A stretch of DNA of 56,533 nucleotides from Thiodiazotropha sp040507005 (GTDB lineage Bacteria; Pseudomonadota; Gammaproteobacteria; Chromatiales; Chromatiaceae), in the NCBI GenBank assembly GCA_040507005.1, contig JBEVVS010000077.1:1-56533 (forward strand). Direction: 5' to 3'. Within the stretch, counting starts at the first letter, position 1, and each line of letters starts with the position of its first letter. A model generated the notes under the pieces. The model was not told the origin of the DNA, ran no database searches, and worked only from the letters and a program-made list of their open reading frames with translations. Positions 35,022-42,462 of this stretch are shown piece after piece. The position numbers and the translations under genes were made by a program.

Positions 35022-36647
35022 ATGAATAAAACCGCCATCTTCGCCTGGACCGATCTTAAGCCGCTTATACCGACCTATGCCTTGGTGGCCGGTGTCGATC
35101 TGGTGGTGATTCGCTGGCAGGAGGCGGAGCGGGTGTCGGTGCTCTATGGGCGCTGCGCCCACAGGGGGGCGCTGATGGCCGATGGGCGTATCGAGGGCGA
35201 GGATCTGATCTGCGGGCTGCACGATTGGGACTATCGCTACAAGACCGGGATCAGTGCCTACAATCCCGCGGAGCGTCTGCACCCCTTCCAGGCCTGGGTC
35301 GAGGCGGGGCAGGTCTGGGTGGACGAGGATGAGATCGAGGCCTGGGCGGCGGACAATCCCCAAGCCTATAACCGGGAGCAGTATCAGGGCCTCTACAAGG
35401 ACCTCCATGGGGGCCAGGAGGAACCCCACTATCAATATATCCAGCATCTGGCCGAGCACGGCCTGTCGAAGGTGGGGCATCACGGCCGGGTCGGCGCCAT
35501 GGGGGTGCCCCGGGACGCGCTGCCGAAATGGGAGCAGATCCAGCTGCTCACGGCCCAGCTGCATCGGGTGCCCTTGCTCGACGACCACCCGGTGGGTACT
35601 GAAGTGGTGATCGGTCCCAATGCCAACAAGCCGCTACGCCTGGAGATACCTCTGTTCGTCTCGGATATGAGTTTCGGCGCCCTCTCGGAAGAGGCCAAGC
35701 TGGCCCTGGCCAAGGGGGCGGAACTGGCGGGCACCGGGATCTGTTCCGGTGAGGGCGGCATGCTGCCTGACGAACAGGCCGCCAACGGCCGCTATCTCTA
35801 TGAACTGGCCTCGGCCCGCTTCGGTTACGCCATGGAGAAGGTGCAACGCTGCCAGGCCTTCCACTTCAAGTGCGGCCAGGGGGCCAAGACCGGCACCGGG
35901 GGTCATCTGCCGGGGAGCAAGGTGAAGGGCCGCATCGCCGAGGTGCGCGGGCTCGACGAGGGGGAGTCGGCCATATCGCCATCCCGTTTTCCCGACTGGG
36001 AGAGCGTCGATGATTATCGCCGCTTCGCCGATGAGGTGCGGGAGGCCACCGGGGGCATTCCCATCGGAGTCAAACTCTCCGCCCAGCATATCGAACGGGA
36101 TATCGAGGCCGCGCTAGGCATCGGGGTCGACTACATCATCCTCGATGGGCGGGGCGGTGGCACCGGGGCGGCACCGCTGATCTTTCGGGATAACATCTCC
36201 GTGCCGACGATCCCGGCGCTGGCCCGTGCCCGCCGTTACCTCGACAGTCGCGGACGCGACGACGTCTCCCTGGTTATTACCGGCGGCCTGCGGCTGCCGG
36301 CGGATTTCATCAAGGCGATGGCACTGGGGGCCGATGCCATCGCCCTTTCCAACTCGGCACTACAGGCCATCGGCTGTCTCGGCATGCGCGCCTGCCACAC
36401 CAACAACTGTCCGGTGGGCATTGCCACCCAGAAAGCGGAACTGCGCAGCCGTCTCAAGATCGAGAAGGGCGCGCAACAATTGAACAACTTCTTTCGCGCC
36501 TCCACAGAGCTGATGCAGGTGATGGCCCGGGCCTGTGGTCACGATCATCTGAATGGATTCTGTGTCGATGATCTCACCACCTTCGATCGCGAAATGAGTC
36601 ACCTCTCGGGGATTGCCTACGCGGGGATCAGGATGGACTCAAAATGA
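35022..36647 (+). CDS. Rieske ferredoxin domain fused to glutamate-synthase-like FMN domain
   Basis: A 541-residue protein. Residues 1-95 form a Rieske [2Fe-2S] domain with Cys45/His47 (CAHRG) and Cys64/His67 (CGLHDW). Residues about 130-540 are the FMN-binding central domain of glutamate synthase (PLFVSDMSFGALSEEAKLAL, KCGQGAKTGTGGHLPGSKVK, GVKLSAQHIERDIEAALG, DGRGGGTGAAP, ITGGLRLPADFIKAMALGAD), with the [3Fe-4S] cysteines in CHTNNCPVGIATQ. There is no glutaminase domain. The Rieske centre probably feeds electrons to FMN, so it may make glutamate from ammonia or reduce another imino acid; substrate unknown. The start follows AAGGAG. Confidence 0.88.
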   Translation: MNKTAIFAWTDLKPLIPTYALVAGVDLVVIRWQEAERVSVLYGRCAHRGALMADGRIEGEDLICGLHDWDYRYKTGISAYNPAERLHPFQAWVEAGQVWVDEDEIEAWAADNPQAYNREQYQGLYKDLHGGQEEPHYQYIQHLAEHGLSKVGHHGRVGAMGVPRDALPKWEQIQLLTAQLHRVPLLDDHPVGTEVVIGPNANKPLRLEIPLFVSDMSFGALSEEAKLALAKGAELAGTGICSGEGGMLPDEQAANGRYLYELASARFGYAMEKVQRCQAFHFKCGQGAKTGTGGHLPGSKVKGRIAEVRGLDEGESAISPSRFPDWESVDDYRRFADEVREATGGIPIGVKLSAQHIERDIEAALGIGVDYIILDGRGGGTGAAPLIFRDNISVPTIPALARARRYLDSRGRDDVSLVITGGLRLPADFIKAMALGADAIALSNSALQAIGCLGMRACHTNNCPVGIATQKAELRSRLKIEKGAQQLNNFFRASTELMQVMARACGHDHLNGFCVDDLTTFDREMSHLSGIAYAGIRMDSK

Positions 36648-36868
36648 TGTTGTTAAATGGTGCCTATTGGCATTGGGATGGATGGGTTGGCGCAATTCTG
36701 CCGTACAGCGGATTGATAGGGTCGGATCAACCCTATAGTTTGCTGCTTGTTTATCTTCAGCAACTAGGTTTACATGGTGCGGACCTGATGGCTTGATAGG
36801 TCAATGGCGTGACATTGACTTGCTCCGGATCTCAAATAGCAAACAAAAAAGCAGCATGAGATGTTGAT

Positions 36869-38134
36869 ATGGAAAGCACTATCACAGTAAACAGCGGTCG
36901 TGAGCGGTTAATCGCGGAATTCAACCGGGTACGTCAATTTACCGAGACCCTCTGTCTGCCGCTGCAACATGACGACTATCAGATCCAATCCATCGACCAA
37001 ACCAGTCCACCGAAGTGGCATATCGCCCATGTCAGCTGGTTTTTCGAGGCCTTTGTGCTTGGCCATTTCAAACCTGCCTACAAACCTTTTCATCCCCAAT
37101 TCGATTATATCTTCAACAGCTACTACTACACCCACGGCACGATGCATCCCCGGCCCAAGCGTGGCCTGCTGTCACGTCCCACGGTGGGAGAGGTCTATCA
37201 ATATCGTGCCCATGTCAATCAACAGATGCATCAATTGATGCAGGGCATTGCGGAGGAGGATTGGGAGGCGCTCGCTTTTCGCGTCATCCTCGGGCTCAAC
37301 CATGAGGAGCAGCATCAAGAGTTGCTGCTGATGGACGTGAAACATAATTTCTGGTGCAACCCGCTGAAACCGAGCTATCGGGGCGACCTGGAATCGACCC
37401 CCGGCGCCACACGGGAGGCGCGATGGGTGGAGCAGCCGGGTGGCGTGCATAGTATCGGGCATGATCAGGAGCAGGGTTTTTCCTATGACAATGAAACCCC
37501 ACAACACCAGGTGTTGTTGTCCGACTATCGTCTCGCAGACCGGTTGGTGACCAATGGTGAGTATCAAGCCTTTATCGATGACGGCGGTTACAGTGACTCG
37601 GCCCTGTGGCTGTCCGATGGCTGGGCGCTGCTGCAGTGCGAGGGCTGGCGGCATCCACTCTATTGGGTTCAACAGGATGGGGAGTGGATGCAGTATACCT
37701 TGGGCGGTCTTGCTCGGTTGAATCCCCATGAGCCCGTCAGTCATCTCAGTTATTACGAAGCGGATGCCTACGCCCGTTGGTCGGGCAAACGCCTGCCCCT
37801 GGAGAGCGAGTTGGAGATCGTCCTGGCGCAACAACCCGTTACCGGTAACTTCGCCGATGCCGACCACCTCCACCCGCTGCCGGCAGGAGAGGCGGGGCAG
37901 TGGTACGGTGACCTCTGGACCTGGACGGCTTCACCCTATTCAGCCTACCCGGGGTTTAAACCCCTGGCCGGGTCGATGGGGGAATACAACGGCAAATTCA
38001 TGTCCAATCAGATGGTATTGAAAGGCGGTTGTTGCGCAACACCCGCCGGCCATACCCGCGCCAGCTACCGAAACTTTTTCTATCCCGATGAACGCTGGGC
38101 CTTCACCGGCCTGCGGCTTGCGGAGGATATGTGA
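36869..38134 (+). CDS. egtB: Ergothioneine biosynthesis sulfoxide synthase EgtB
   Basis: A 421-residue non-haem iron enzyme joining a thiol (gamma-glutamylcysteine or cysteine) to trimethylhistidine. The N-terminal DinB-like domain has the iron ligands in PPKWHIAHVSW and LNHEEQHQELLLMD, plus FNSYYYTHGTMHPRPKRGLL. The C-terminal FGE-sulfatase domain has DNETPQHQVLLSDYRLADRL, ANWSGKRLPLE-like ARWSGKRLPLESELE and KGGCCATPAGHTRASYRNFF. Upstream (36648-36868) are two small perfect inverted repeats, ATAGGGT/ACCCTAT (36716-36736) and GTCAAT/ATTGAC (36800-36819), possible operators. It overlaps egtD by one base. Confidence 0.94.
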   Translation: MESTITVNSGRERLIAEFNRVRQFTETLCLPLQHDDYQIQSIDQTSPPKWHIAHVSWFFEAFVLGHFKPAYKPFHPQFDYIFNSYYYTHGTMHPRPKRGLLSRPTVGEVYQYRAHVNQQMHQLMQGIAEEDWEALAFRVILGLNHEEQHQELLLMDVKHNFWCNPLKPSYRGDLESTPGATREARWVEQPGGVHSIGHDQEQGFSYDNETPQHQVLLSDYRLADRLVTNGEYQAFIDDGGYSDSALWLSDGWALLQCEGWRHPLYWVQQDGEWMQYTLGGLARLNPHEPVSHLSYYEADAYARWSGKRLPLESELEIVLAQQPVTGNFADADHLHPLPAGEAGQWYGDLWTWTASPYSAYPGFKPLAGSMGEYNGKFMSNQMVLKGGCCATPAGHTRASYRNFFYPDERWAFTGLRLAEDM

Positions 38135-39087
38135 TGGAAAATGTCACCTTTCACGACCATAAACCCCAGGCGCTAAGTCTCTACGATGCTGTGGTGACGG
38201 GTCTTTCCAAGTCGGACAAGTCGATTCCGCCGAAATTCTTCTACGACCAGCGGGGGTCGGAACTGTTCGACAGGATCTGCGACCAACCGGAATACTATCT
38301 ACCGAGTGTGGAGGGCCGTATGTTGACAGACCTGGCCGACGAGATCGCCAGCTTGACCGGAAAAGGGCGGGTGCTGATCGAACCGGGAGCGGGCAGTGCC
38401 AGTAAGGTGCGCCTGCTGCTGGATGCCTTGAGGCCGAGCGCATTTGTGCCGATGGACATCTCATTCGACTATCTGAAGTCGAGCGCCAGGGCGCTGGCCA
38501 TGGAGTATCCCTGGTTGCCCATTCATGCCGCTTGTGTCGATTTCTCCCATTCGTTGCCGGTACCTGATGAAGTCCCCAATGGCCCGCGTCTGCTCTTTTT
38601 CCCCGGCTCCAGCCTGGGAAACTTCAATCCCAGCGAGGCTGGTGAATTTTTGCGTCTGGTCCACGATACAGTGGGTAGAGACGGCATGATGCTGATCGGT
38701 GTCGATACCAAAAAGAGCGAGCAGGTACTGCTTGCCGCCTATAACGATGCAGCGGGTTTGACCGCAGACTTCAATATGAATCTGCTGCTACGTATGCAGC
38801 AGGAGTTGGATGCGGATATCGATCCCGAGGTGTTTGAACATCTGGCCTTCTACAATGATGAAAAAGGGCGTATCGAGATGCACCTCGTGAGTACACAGCA
38901 GCAGATACTTCGTCTCAACGGTCACCGTTTCGAATTTAAAAAAGGTGAGACCCTGCATACGGAAAACTCCTATAAATATTCACCACAGGAGTTTATCGAT
39001 CTGGTCACTGAAAATGGATTTGATGAGGTGCGTCATTGGGTGGATGACGACGGCTTGTTTGCCATCTACCTGGTGGCCGTTGCTTGA
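38134..39087 (+). CDS. egtD: L-histidine N-alpha-methyltransferase EgtD
   Basis: A 317-residue SAM-dependent enzyme that trimethylates histidine, the first step of ergothioneine synthesis. Motifs: PPKFFYDQRGSELFDRICDQ, PEYYLPSVEG, LIEPGAGSASKVRLLLDAL (SAM site), FVPMDISFDYLKSSA, FFPGSSLGNFNPSEA and HTENSYKYSPQEF. The ATG at 38134 overlaps the egtB stop (TGATG), so the pair is coupled. No egtA, egtC or egtE follows. Confidence 0.95.
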   Translation: MENVTFHDHKPQALSLYDAVVTGLSKSDKSIPPKFFYDQRGSELFDRICDQPEYYLPSVEGRMLTDLADEIASLTGKGRVLIEPGAGSASKVRLLLDALRPSAFVPMDISFDYLKSSARALAMEYPWLPIHAACVDFSHSLPVPDEVPNGPRLLFFPGSSLGNFNPSEAGEFLRLVHDTVGRDGMMLIGVDTKKSEQVLLAAYNDAAGLTADFNMNLLLRMQQELDADIDPEVFEHLAFYNDEKGRIEMHLVSTQQQILRLNGHRFEFKKGETLHTENSYKYSPQEFIDLVTENGFDEVRHWVDDDGLFAIYLVAVA

Positions 39088-39169
39088 CTGGAAAATCTAC
39101 CTGATCCTGTAAGGTCTTCTATCTGACTTAATCTCTAGTTTGCGTGATTTGCTGAAGGAGTGAGTAACC

Positions 39170-39532
39170 ATGATCAAATTTGTTATGTGCTTGACTCGAC
39201 GCCCGAATATGACGCGTGCCGAATTCAAGGACTATTGGATGAATAAACATGGTCCATTTTTTATGAGCAATGCAGATGCAATGGGTGCTAAAAAATATGT
39301 GCAATCACACACCATAGACACCCCGTTGAACGAAGGCTTGAGAAGCTCTCGAGGCATGTTGCCGGAATACGATGGTGTGGCTGAGGTATGGTTTGAATCG
39401 GAACAGGCGCTGATGGCGGGTATGAGTTCTCCCGCAGGGCAGAAGTTAGGTGCACTATTGCTGGAAGATGAAGGGAAGTTTATCGATCACTCAAAGTCCT
39501 CGGCCTTTATTGTCGAAGAACACGAATTTTAA
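39170..39532 (+). CDS. EthD-domain protein
   Basis: A 120-residue protein of the dimeric ferredoxin-like barrel type. KFVMCLTRRPNMTRAEFKDY and WMNKHGPF are the EthD opening, and VAEVWFESEQALMAGMSSPA is the typical second half. EthD proteins take part in degradation of ethers, polyketide cyclisation or stress; no substrate can be named. Ribosome binding site AAGGAG. A SnoaL-like gene follows by 30 bases, likely the same transcript. Confidence 0.82.
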   Translation: MIKFVMCLTRRPNMTRAEFKDYWMNKHGPFFMSNADAMGAKKYVQSHTIDTPLNEGLRSSRGMLPEYDGVAEVWFESEQALMAGMSSPAGQKLGALLLEDEGKFIDHSKSSAFIVEEHEF

Positions 39533-39562
39533 GGGGTGTATAACTAATGCGCTGAGGTGTTT

Positions 39563-39946
39563 ATGCAACAGGATCTGGAGGCCAATAAAAAAAACGCGAT
39601 TGCGTTTTATCGCACAGCATACTTAGGTGATCCCGAGAAAGCCGTCGAGCTTTATGTGGGGGCTGAGTATATACAACACAATCCTTTGGTGGGCAATGGT
39701 AAGGCTGCGTTCATCGAGTACTTTAACGGCATGGCGCAATCCTATCCGGAGAAAGAGATAGAGTTTGTTCGGGTGGTGGCGGAGGGCGACTTGGTGGCGC
39801 TTCACACCCATCAAATATGGCCGGGGAACGATGAGTATGTGACCATGGATTTCTTTCGCTTTGATGAGACGGGGAAGATAGTCGAGCATTGGGACTCCAT
39901 ACAACAGATTCCGAGTGCATCCAAGAATGGCAATAGCATGTACTGA
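39563..39946 (+). CDS. SnoaL-like (NTF2 superfamily) protein
   Basis: A 127-residue protein. NAIAFYRTAYLGDPEKAVEL, YVGAEYIQHNPLVGNGKAAF, VRVVAEGDLVALHTHQIWPG and TMDFFRFDETGKIVEHWDSI form the pattern of the predicted ester-cyclase/SnoaL family. Function unknown. ATG 39563 is preferred over an in-frame GTG at 39557 because GAGGTG precedes it. It pairs with the EthD gene. Confidence 0.82.
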   Translation: MQQDLEANKKNAIAFYRTAYLGDPEKAVELYVGAEYIQHNPLVGNGKAAFIEYFNGMAQSYPEKEIEFVRVVAEGDLVALHTHQIWPGNDEYVTMDFFRFDETGKIVEHWDSIQQIPSASKNGNSMY

Positions 39947-39961
39947 AGGGAATCTAGTTAA

Positions 39962-39982
39962 TCAACTCAACTCAACTCAACT
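39962..39982. repeat. Short tandem repeat (TCAAC x4)
   Basis: Four perfect copies of TCAAC plus one base follow the SnoaL-like gene. Such a tract can change length by slippage. It lies in a gap with no gene (39947-40158), so no coding effect is expected. Confidence 0.85.
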
Positions 39983-40158
39983 ATCTAGAAGAGGATGGAT
40001 TCTTAGTAAGTCTTATCTGTTTTGAAAGTCGAATTATCCCTCAATTTGTTTCATTCATTTTTGCGTGATGGGCAATTTTACCACTTGCGCTAACCCCATA
40101 ATGGTCTATAGATGTTAATAATATTGTCATCGTTTTGTAGTAATGGGGTCGCGCAATC

Positions 40159-40617
40159 ATGCATACAAGGATCATTTGCGTAGTGCTTGTTCTCTATTCA
40201 GGTAAGCTGTTAGCGGCAGACGAACATGTTGCCTGTCAACAGCCGAATGCCTATGCAGGCTATAGTGCTGACGCACTGCGAGCAATAGCGCGGAGCTGCA
40301 AAGTAGCTGAAGTGGCTGATCTCTTTTACCATCGGGCTAGCCATATACATCAACTCGAGAAGTATCTCTTGTTTGAGCATACATTGAACAAACTGGGTGA
40401 CAGCGGGAATATCGCCTATATCGACTCCTACAGGATTCATATAGGCATGGCCGAAGCCTTGTTGAGTAAAGAACTGGCCCCGGATGCGACACAGACATTG
40501 AATCGTCTCAACCGAATTTATGAACGTAGTGGCGAGATCGCAGAGCTACGGTTCCGGGGTTACGATTTGATTGCAAACAGGCTCCAACAGTGGCTAAGGG
40601 AAAAATCAAACATCTAG
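40159..40617 (+). CDS. Exported protein of unknown function
   Basis: A 152-residue protein with a signal peptide (MHTRIICVVLVLYSGKLLAADE). The mature part is helical with two cysteines (Cys25 and Cys47 region: HVACQQPNAYAGYSADALRA, IARSCKVAEVADLFYHRASH), possibly a disulfide. The rest (IDSYRIHIGMAEALLSKELA, TLNRLNRIYERSGEIAELRF) looks like a TPR-type helical hairpin. No family is recognised. It stands alone between two longer gaps. Confidence 0.65.
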   Translation: MHTRIICVVLVLYSGKLLAADEHVACQQPNAYAGYSADALRAIARSCKVAEVADLFYHRASHIHQLEKYLLFEHTLNKLGDSGNIAYIDSYRIHIGMAEALLSKELAPDATQTLNRLNRIYERSGEIAELRFRGYDLIANRLQQWLREKSNI

Positions 40618-40671
40618 CCTCTTGGAAACCTGTTTGCAACTACACTCCCTTGATTGCAGAGAAGGTATGCA

Positions 40672-41250
40672 TCAGCGAAACAGCTGAGAAACCTCTTTGA
40701 ATTTGGGATTATTGGCATCACCCATCCATTCAAACGCAACCGATTCACTGTTGGTTATATGAACGTTACATAAACGCATGCGTTGTATCGCATTTTTGCG
40801 GTGATGTGGGTTGCGTGACGAGATGGCATCATCCACTACGAAAACCTGATAACCCCACTGCTGCAGTCCGGATGCAGTCTGCAGGACACAGATATGTGCC
40901 TCAAGACCGACGATGACGATTTGTTTGCGTTCACCGTTTTCCGCCAATTCCTCTTCGAACCCTGGGGCGGTGCAACAGGAGAAGGTTAATTTATCTTTTG
41001 CCTTGGTATGTGGGGGGAGGTGTTGGGCAATCTCAGGCAGGGTATTTCCAAGCCCCTTGCCATAGTGCTCTGAGAGTATGATGGGTACTTCCATTGTACT
41101 TGCTGCCTGGCTGAGTCTGACAATATTTTTAACCATCTGATCCAGGTCCGTCTTCGGCATTGCCTTGGCAAGTCTTTCCTGTGTGTTGATGATCAATAGC
41201 TGACTGCTTTTAGCGTGGGTCAGCGGTAGCGCACACTTGCTTATAGACAT
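40672..41250 (-). CDS. Isochorismatase-family hydrolase (ISOC1/2-type), Asp to Asn variant
   Basis: A 192-residue cysteine-hydrolase-fold protein. GLEAHICVLQTASGLQQWGY carries the catalytic Cys, and VVDDAISSRNPHHRKNAIQR plus GDANNPKFKEVSQLFR match the ISOC1/2 subgroup. The first-strand catalytic Asp (usually xxDxQ) is Asn22 here (LLIINTQERL, codon AAC), so activity may be lost or changed. I start at ATG 41250; ATG 41265 adds five residues. Confidence 0.85.
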   Translation of the reverse strand: MSISKCALPLTHAKSSQLLIINTQERLAKAMPKTDLDQMVKNIVRLSQAASTMEVPIILSEHYGKGLGNTLPEIAQHLPPHTKAKDKLTFSCCTAPGFEEELAENGERKQIVIVGLEAHICVLQTASGLQQWGYQVFVVDDAISSRNPHHRKNAIQRMRLCNVHITNSESVAFEWMGDANNPKFKEVSQLFR

Positions 41251-41322
41251 GGTGATCTCCCTCAAAATTGTAGTTCTTCGCTGTGCTGCGAAATCTTACC
41301 AGGGAGCAGCAACAGGCTTTTT

Positions 41323-41991
41323 TTAAAACTCGAATTCCACCGGAGCCGGGGCATTGATCAACGGCGCCAGCTCCGTTTCCAAAATACTCTCTTCCTCAAA
41401 GATCTTGTCCGCATGCCGGGTTATCAGCATGCACTCCATCACCGGCGCAGTGCCGATGACAACAAACAATCGCCCACCGACTTTAAGTTGCTGGCGGAAG
41501 ATTTCAGCCTGTTGGCTGGTGGGTATTGAACCGGTGACGGCGATGGCATCGAACGGTCCCTCCGCTAGCGGTCCGGCAAGGGCATCTCCACTTTTCAAGC
41601 TAACGTTTTGTATACCCTGTTGCAGGAGTTTTTCTTTGACTTGTTCGCTGAACTCCTCGTGGAGATCGATGCTGACAACCTGCTGAGCCAGGTTCGCCAA
41701 ACAGGCAGTGAGGTATCCGCTGCCGGTGCCCACCTCGAGCACGCTGTCTGTGGGCCGGATAGCCAGGGCTTGCAGTAATTTGGCTTCGATGCGGGGAAAC
41801 ATCATCAGCTGTCCCTGTCCGATGGGGACCTCGATATCGGCATAGGCCAGATCCCGGTAGGATTCCGGAACGAACTGCTCTCGGGGCAGGGTTTCCATCA
41901 ATGCGAGTACTCGCGGGTCGAGTACCTCCCATGGACGGATCTGCTGTTCCACCATGTTGAAACGTGCTTTGTCGAAGCTGCTTGCCATCAT
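41323..41991 (-). CDS. Protein-L-isoaspartate O-methyltransferase family protein
   Basis: A 222-residue SAM-dependent methyltransferase of the PCMT family. Motifs: ARFNMVEQQIRPWEV, LPREQFVPESYRDLAYADIE, PIGQGQLMMFPRIEAKLLQA, VLEVGTGSGYLTACLANLAQ (SAM loop) and FDAIAVTGSIP. Family members repair isoaspartyl residues; the QGQLMMFP in place of the usual QTISQPYIVA and the AVTGSIP motif mark a divergent subgroup seen next to tolC in many proteobacteria, so the substrate may differ. ATG 41991 (MMASSFDKARF) is preferred to the longer frame. Confidence 0.85.
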   Translation of the reverse strand: MMASSFDKARFNMVEQQIRPWEVLDPRVLALMETLPREQFVPESYRDLAYADIEVPIGQGQLMMFPRIEAKLLQALAIRPTDSVLEVGTGSGYLTACLANLAQQVVSIDLHEEFSEQVKEKLLQQGIQNVSLKSGDALAGPLAEGPFDAIAVTGSIPTSQQAEIFRQQLKVGGRLFVVIGTAPVMECMLITRHADKIFEEESILETELAPLINAPAPVEFEF

Positions 41992-42162
41992 GTCTATTTC
42001 CTGGTCGTTTGTATGGTTATAACGCGGCAGAGGATTAAGACTACGGATTTTGTCCCCTCCGGGCAAGATTTCCGGCACGGATTTTATCTATCCAGCATGT
42101 CAGATTCCGTCTGTCTGCTGGGGTATTTGGTGCGGGATATTGTCCTGTCAGGAGTTATTAAA

Positions 42163-42191
42163 TTGCACCAAAACGAGTAGTAAGATATTGA
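42163..42191 (+). promoter_or_regulatory. Possible sigma70 promoter for thiC
   Basis: TTGCAC (42163-42168), a 17-base spacer and TATTGA (42186-42191) lie about 135 bp before the TPP riboswitch. The -10 is imperfect. A promoter must lie between here and 42327; this is the best candidate by eye. Apart from this, bases 41992-42326 hold no gene I can support. Confidence 0.3.
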
Positions 42192-42326
42192 ATGTATGAG
42201 AATAATTGCTTGTTTACGAGGGGATGTGAGGGTTTTTCCACCACCTGCACCAAGACAGTGCCCGATCTCAACCTGGCTGGTATTGATTCGCTGGAGATGA
42301 AAACCGGTTATACTGCCAGAATTCGC

Positions 42327-42412
42327 GGGCTAGGGGTGTTCATGGCGGGTCATCGTCACGGGCTGAGAAAGACCCTTACTACCTGATCCGGTTAATACCG
42401 GCGGAGGGAAGC
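42327..42412 (+). promoter_or_regulatory. TPP riboswitch (thi box) aptamer
   Basis: The conserved blocks are in order: GGGGTG (42333-42338), CTGAGA (42363-42368), GACCC (42371-42375), ACCTGATCCGGTTAATACCG (42381-42400) and GGCGGAGGGA near its end. These build the three-way junction that binds thiamine pyrophosphate. It lies 50 bp before thiC, its usual target in Gammaproteobacteria. Confidence 0.95.
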
Positions 42413-42413
42413 T

Positions 42414-42458
42414 GAAACCTCATTGGGCTCATCTTCGCCTTTGCCGCAACGAGGTTTC
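42414..42458 (+). promoter_or_regulatory. Riboswitch expression platform masking the thiC ribosome binding site
   Basis: GAAACCTC (42414-42421) pairs perfectly with GAGGTTTC (42451-42458), which contains the GAGG Shine-Dalgarno 8 bases before the thiC ATG. Formation of this stem would block translation. There is no T run, so control is probably translational. The two conformations presumably depend on TPP binding to the aptamer immediately upstream. Confidence 0.7.
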
Positions 42459-42462
42459 ATGC

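Noticed and set aside
42192..42386. A 64-codon open frame in the thiC leader
   Set aside because: It runs through the TPP riboswitch aptamer and has no ribosome binding site; the RNA explains the sequence.
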